A DNA stretch of 64,000 nt from Flavobacteriaceae bacterium (lineage in GTDB: Bacteria > Bacteroidota > Bacteroidia > Flavobacteriales > Flavobacteriaceae), in NCBI GenBank assembly GCA_018657955.1, contig JABHWD010000018.1:124001-188000 (forward strand). Direction: 5' to 3'. A program made the translations under genes and the position numbers. Below the pieces are notes generated by a model that saw nothing but the letters and a program-made list of their open reading frames with translations, made no database searches and was not told where the DNA came from. Positions 61,347-64,000 of the stretch are shown here, one piece after another (position 1 is the first letter of the stretch; every line of letters begins with the position of its first letter).

Positions 61347-62018
61347 ATGAGTAAGCTATATATTGTACCAACACCCATAGGAAATTTACAAGACATAACT
61401 TATAGAGCAGTTAAAATATTATCTGAGGTAGACTTAATATTGGCAGAAGACACAAGAGTTTCAAAGACTCTCCTAAAACACTATGAGATATCTACTAAGA
61501 TGATTTCATATCATATGCATAATGAGCATAGAATCACAAAAGGTATCATTGAAAAATTAGAAAACGAAATCACTATAGCAATTATTAGTGATGCAGGGAC
61601 CCCAGGAATTTCTGACCCAGGGTTTTTATTAATAAGAGCATGTATTGAAAATAAAATTCCTGTTGAATGTTTGCCAGGAGCCACAGCATTTGTTCCAGCA
61701 CTTTTGCAGTCTGGAATCCCAAGTGATAGATTTCTTTTTGAAGGATTTCTTCCGCACAAAAAAGGAAGAAAAAAGAAATTATCTGAACTTTCAAAAGAAA
61801 ATAAAACCATCATTCTGTACGAATCTCCACACAGGCTGATAAAAACTTTAGAGGATCTATGTGAATATTTTGGAGGAGAAACAACAGCAAGTCTCTCAAG
61901 AGAATTAACTAAAATCTATGATGAGACAATTCACGGAACATTAACATCAATTAAGGATCATTACAATAAAAACAAGCCAAAAGGTGAAATTGTTATAGTG
62001 ATCGCATCTAACAATTAA
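61347..62018 (+). CDS. rsmI: 16S rRNA (cytidine1402-2'-O)-methyltransferase
   Basis: 223 residues of the tetrapyrrole-methylase-like SPOUT-less fold: VPTPIGNLQDIT start, LAEDTRVSKTLL, ISDAGTPGISDPG and the FLFEGFLPHKKGRK segment that marks RsmI. It methylates C1402 of 16S rRNA. Three bases separate it from the OsmC gene. Confidence 0.95.
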   Translation: MSKLYIVPTPIGNLQDITYRAVKILSEVDLILAEDTRVSKTLLKHYEISTKMISYHMHNEHRITKGIIEKLENEITIAIISDAGTPGISDPGFLLIRACIENKIPVECLPGATAFVPALLQSGIPSDRFLFEGFLPHKKGRKKKLSELSKENKTIILYESPHRLIKTLEDLCEYFGGETTASLSRELTKIYDETIHGTLTSIKDHYNKNKPKGEIVIVIASNN

Positions 62019-62021
62019 TAT

Positions 62022-62438
62022 ATGACAAACAAAGTAATTACAAAATGGAGTGAAGGAATGAGCTTTGAAACTATTAGTCCAAACGGAACATCATTAAGAT
62101 TAGGATCTTCATTAGAAGGAGACAGCGAAAAGATTGCTAGTCCAAAAGCATTAATGCTTTCTTCTTTGGCTGTATGTTCAGGAATAGACGTAGTTTCAAT
62201 ATTAGAAAAAATGAAAATAGAGCTAAAAGATTTTAAAATAAAGACTGTTGGTAGCTTGACACAGGAACATCCAAAATATTATAACAAGGTTTCGATGGAA
62301 TATCATTTTTATGGCGATCAATTGGACAAGGAAAAAATTAATAAAGCAGTTAATTTATCTATTACAAAATATTGCGGGGTAATGGAGATGTTTAGATCCT
62401 TTGCAGAAATTACAACAGAAATTTATTATAATTCATAG
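62022..62438 (+). CDS. OsmC/Ohr-type protein
   Basis: 138 residues with the central Cys in AVCSGIDVVSILEKM and a second Cys in KYCGVMEMF, the pair that reduces hydroperoxides in OsmC-family proteins. A role in detoxifying organic or fatty acid peroxides is known for the family, not shown here. It lies between rsmI and recJ. Confidence 0.88.
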   Translation: MTNKVITKWSEGMSFETISPNGTSLRLGSSLEGDSEKIASPKALMLSSLAVCSGIDVVSILEKMKIELKDFKIKTVGSLTQEHPKYYNKVSMEYHFYGDQLDKEKINKAVNLSITKYCGVMEMFRSFAEITTEIYYNS

Positions 62439-62443
62439 CCTTA

Positions 62444-64000
62444 ATGATTTGGGAATTAGAAAAAGAGCAAGACGAGTCTAAAATAAAAGCACTGCAAGAC
62501 CAACTTAATGTAAGCAAGCTAGTGTCAACACTATTATTAAATAGAGACATAGACACTTTTGATAAAGCAAAAAATTTTTTTAGACCTTCTTTGAACGATC
62601 TACATGACCCTTTTTTGATGCAAGACATGCAAAAAGCAGTTGATAGAATTCAGCAGGCTATTAAAGAAAAGCAAAAAATTCTAGTTTTTGGGGATTATGA
62701 TGTTGACGGAACTTCTTCAGTCGCCCTAGTAAGTTCTTTTTTAAAGAAACAGACAAGCAACACGGTTTTAACCTACATTCCTGACAGATACAGCGAGGGT
62801 TATGGAATTTCGCTAAAATCAATTGACTTTGCTGCATCAAATAATGTTAAATTAATTATTGCATTAGACTGCGGCATACAGGCGCTAGATCAAGTTGAAC
62901 ATGCTAGAGAAAAAAACATTGATTTTATTATTTGTGATCATCACACGCCCTCTAAAGAAATCCCAAAAGCCATAGCCGTTCTAAACCCCCTTAGAGAAGA
63001 TTGCAAGTATCCTTTTAAGGAACTATGTGGCTGTGGAATTGGCTTTAAGCTAATCCAAGGACTTAATCTTGTTATGGAAAATACTATAGAAGACGTAAAA
63101 GAATATTTAGATTTAGTTGGACTTGCAATTGTCGCTGACATTGTTGCATTGACTGGAGAGAATCGCATCCTATGTTACTATGGGCTAGAGCAAATAAATG
63201 AATCACCAAGAGCTGGATTAAAAGCAATCATTGACACTCTTGAAAAAGATATTATAACAATTAATGAATTGGGGTTTTATCTTGGCCCTAGAATTAATGC
63301 CGCAGGGAGAATGGAGTCAGGAAATTTAGCAGTTGAATTATTAGTAGAGGAAAATTTAGAGAAGGCTATAGGGTTGGCAGAGAAATTAAATCAATTAAAT
63401 ATCGAGAGAAGAATATTAGACAAAGAAACAACTCAAGAGGCAATTAGTGAAATTAAGAAACATAAGAATGAAGAATCCAGCACCACTGTAGTTTGTAATC
63501 CCGATTGGCACAAAGGAGTTATAGGGATAGCAGCATCAAAATTAATAGAATCTTACTATAGACCAACTATAGTATTTACTTCAAGCAATAACCTTTTCGT
63601 GGGATCAGCAAGGTCAGTAAATGGATATAATGTACATGCAGCAATTGAGAAATGTAAGGAGTTTGTTGTAGAGTTTGGAGGGCATAAATATGCGGCAGGA
63701 ATCAAAATTAAAAAAACCCAATATAAAGACTTTAAAGCTAAATTCGAAGAAGTGGTAAGCAGTACAATCGACAAAAGCATGACAAGCAAAAAAGTTGCTG
63801 TTGAAGGTGAAATAGCATTAGAGGAAATAACCCCAAAGTTTTATAGGATACTAAAACAGTTTGCTCCTTTTGGTCCTGGAAATAAAACCCCTATATTTAG
63901 TGCTAAGAATTTACGTGACACGGGCTATGCAAAGGTTGTAGGGAAGGATAATACACATTTAAAATTTAATTTAACGCAGCAAAATAGCTCAAAAATATAC
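62444..64000 (+). CDS. recJ: Single-stranded-DNA exonuclease RecJ (3' part off window)
   Basis: 519 codons are present, in frame to the end of the window, so the C-terminus is missing. DHH-type motifs: DYDVDGTSS near 84-92, IALDCGIQ, DHHTP (motif III, near 165), and GGHKYAAG in the DHHA1 part. It is a 5'-to-3' exonuclease in recombination and mismatch repair. The ATG at 62444 is 5 bp after the OsmC stop. Confidence 0.94.
   Translation, partial: MIWELEKEQDESKIKALQDQLNVSKLVSTLLLNRDIDTFDKAKNFFRPSLNDLHDPFLMQDMQKAVDRIQQAIKEKQKILVFGDYDVDGTSSVALVSSFLKKQTSNTVLTYIPDRYSEGYGISLKSIDFAASNNVKLIIALDCGIQALDQVEHAREKNIDFIICDHHTPSKEIPKAIAVLNPLREDCKYPFKELCGCGIGFKLIQGLNLVMENTIEDVKEYLDLVGLAIVADIVALTGENRILCYYGLEQINESPRAGLKAIIDTLEKDIITINELGFYLGPRINAAGRMESGNLAVELLVEENLEKAIGLAEKLNQLNIERRILDKETTQEAISEIKKHKNEESSTTVVCNPDWHKGVIGIAASKLIESYYRPTIVFTSSNNLFVGSARSVNGYNVHAAIEKCKEFVVEFGGHKYAAGIKIKKTQYKDFKAKFEEVVSSTIDKSMTSKKVAVEGEIALEEITPKFYRILKQFAPFGPGNKTPIFSAKNLRDTGYAKVVGKDNTHLKFNLTQQNSSKIY

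Overview
The window looks like chromosomal DNA of a low-GC marine-type member of the Flavobacteriia (Bacteroidetes). The reasons are the flavobacterial form of ribosomal protein L32, a type 9 secretion C-terminal signal, families typical of the phylum (GH3-like protein, DUF4837, DUF2911, DUF1611 with dipeptide epimerase, YHYH protein), and the Bacteroidetes promoter element TAnnTTTG just before many genes. Shine-Dalgarno sequences are nearly absent. Genes are dense, often overlapping, and no phage, transposon or CRISPR array was seen. The species cannot be named from the sequence alone.

Layout. 1-2.9 kb: end of a surface-polysaccharide locus (sulfotransferase, Wzx-like flippase, Wzz-like protein). 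3-9 kb: the GH3, M23 peptidase, TatA, DUF4837, LysM transglycosylase and pgk run. 9-19 kb: housekeeping genes (holB, lipid kinase, methyltransferase, mnmG, ybeY, gltX, SPFH protein, glnS, folB), with a perfect ParB-binding parS palindrome at 11990-12005. 19-22.6 kb: tRNA-Cys, LysE-type exporter, DUF2807 protein and rnr. 22.56-23.03 kb: a 475-bp, extremely AT-rich, gene-free segment between divergent rnr and rpiB. It holds DnaA-box-like words, direct repeats and nested inverted repeats, and the A/T strand bias of the window flips there. With parS, mnmG and rnpA nearby it is the best candidate for the chromosomal replication origin.

23-35 kb: rpiB, an acetyltransferase, a tight MBL/M1 peptidase/rnpA/OmpA operon, an APC-Usp fusion transporter, lepA, dus, the rbfA and LolE-like permease pair, methylmalonyl-CoA epimerase and a CAU tRNA. 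35-48 kb: secreted and catabolic genes, including a second M1 peptidase, a two-repeat unknown secreted protein, a dipeptide epimerase/DUF1611/D-aminoacylase-like cluster, a giant BNR-repeat protein, an amidohydrolase, a DUF2911 protein, a GDSL hydrolase and ribE. 48.6-54 kb: pdxA, DUF177, rpmF, a SixA-like phosphatase, accB, accC and a saccharopine-dehydrogenase-like gene; fabH, which normally sits between rpmF and accB in this lineage, is absent. 54-59.4 kb: a coupled five-gene periplasmic redox-like operon (diheme cytochrome-like lipoprotein, FG-GAP/ASPIC T9SS protein, YHYH protein, MORN lipoprotein, SCO1). 59.5-64 kb: alr, tdk, rsmI, OsmC and a partial recJ.

The most unusual structures are the origin-like segment with parS, two arrays of T-tracts repeated every ~10.4 bp (47855-47975 and 51017-51114) that predict strongly bent DNA, and the SCO1/YHYH/diheme operon of unknown job.
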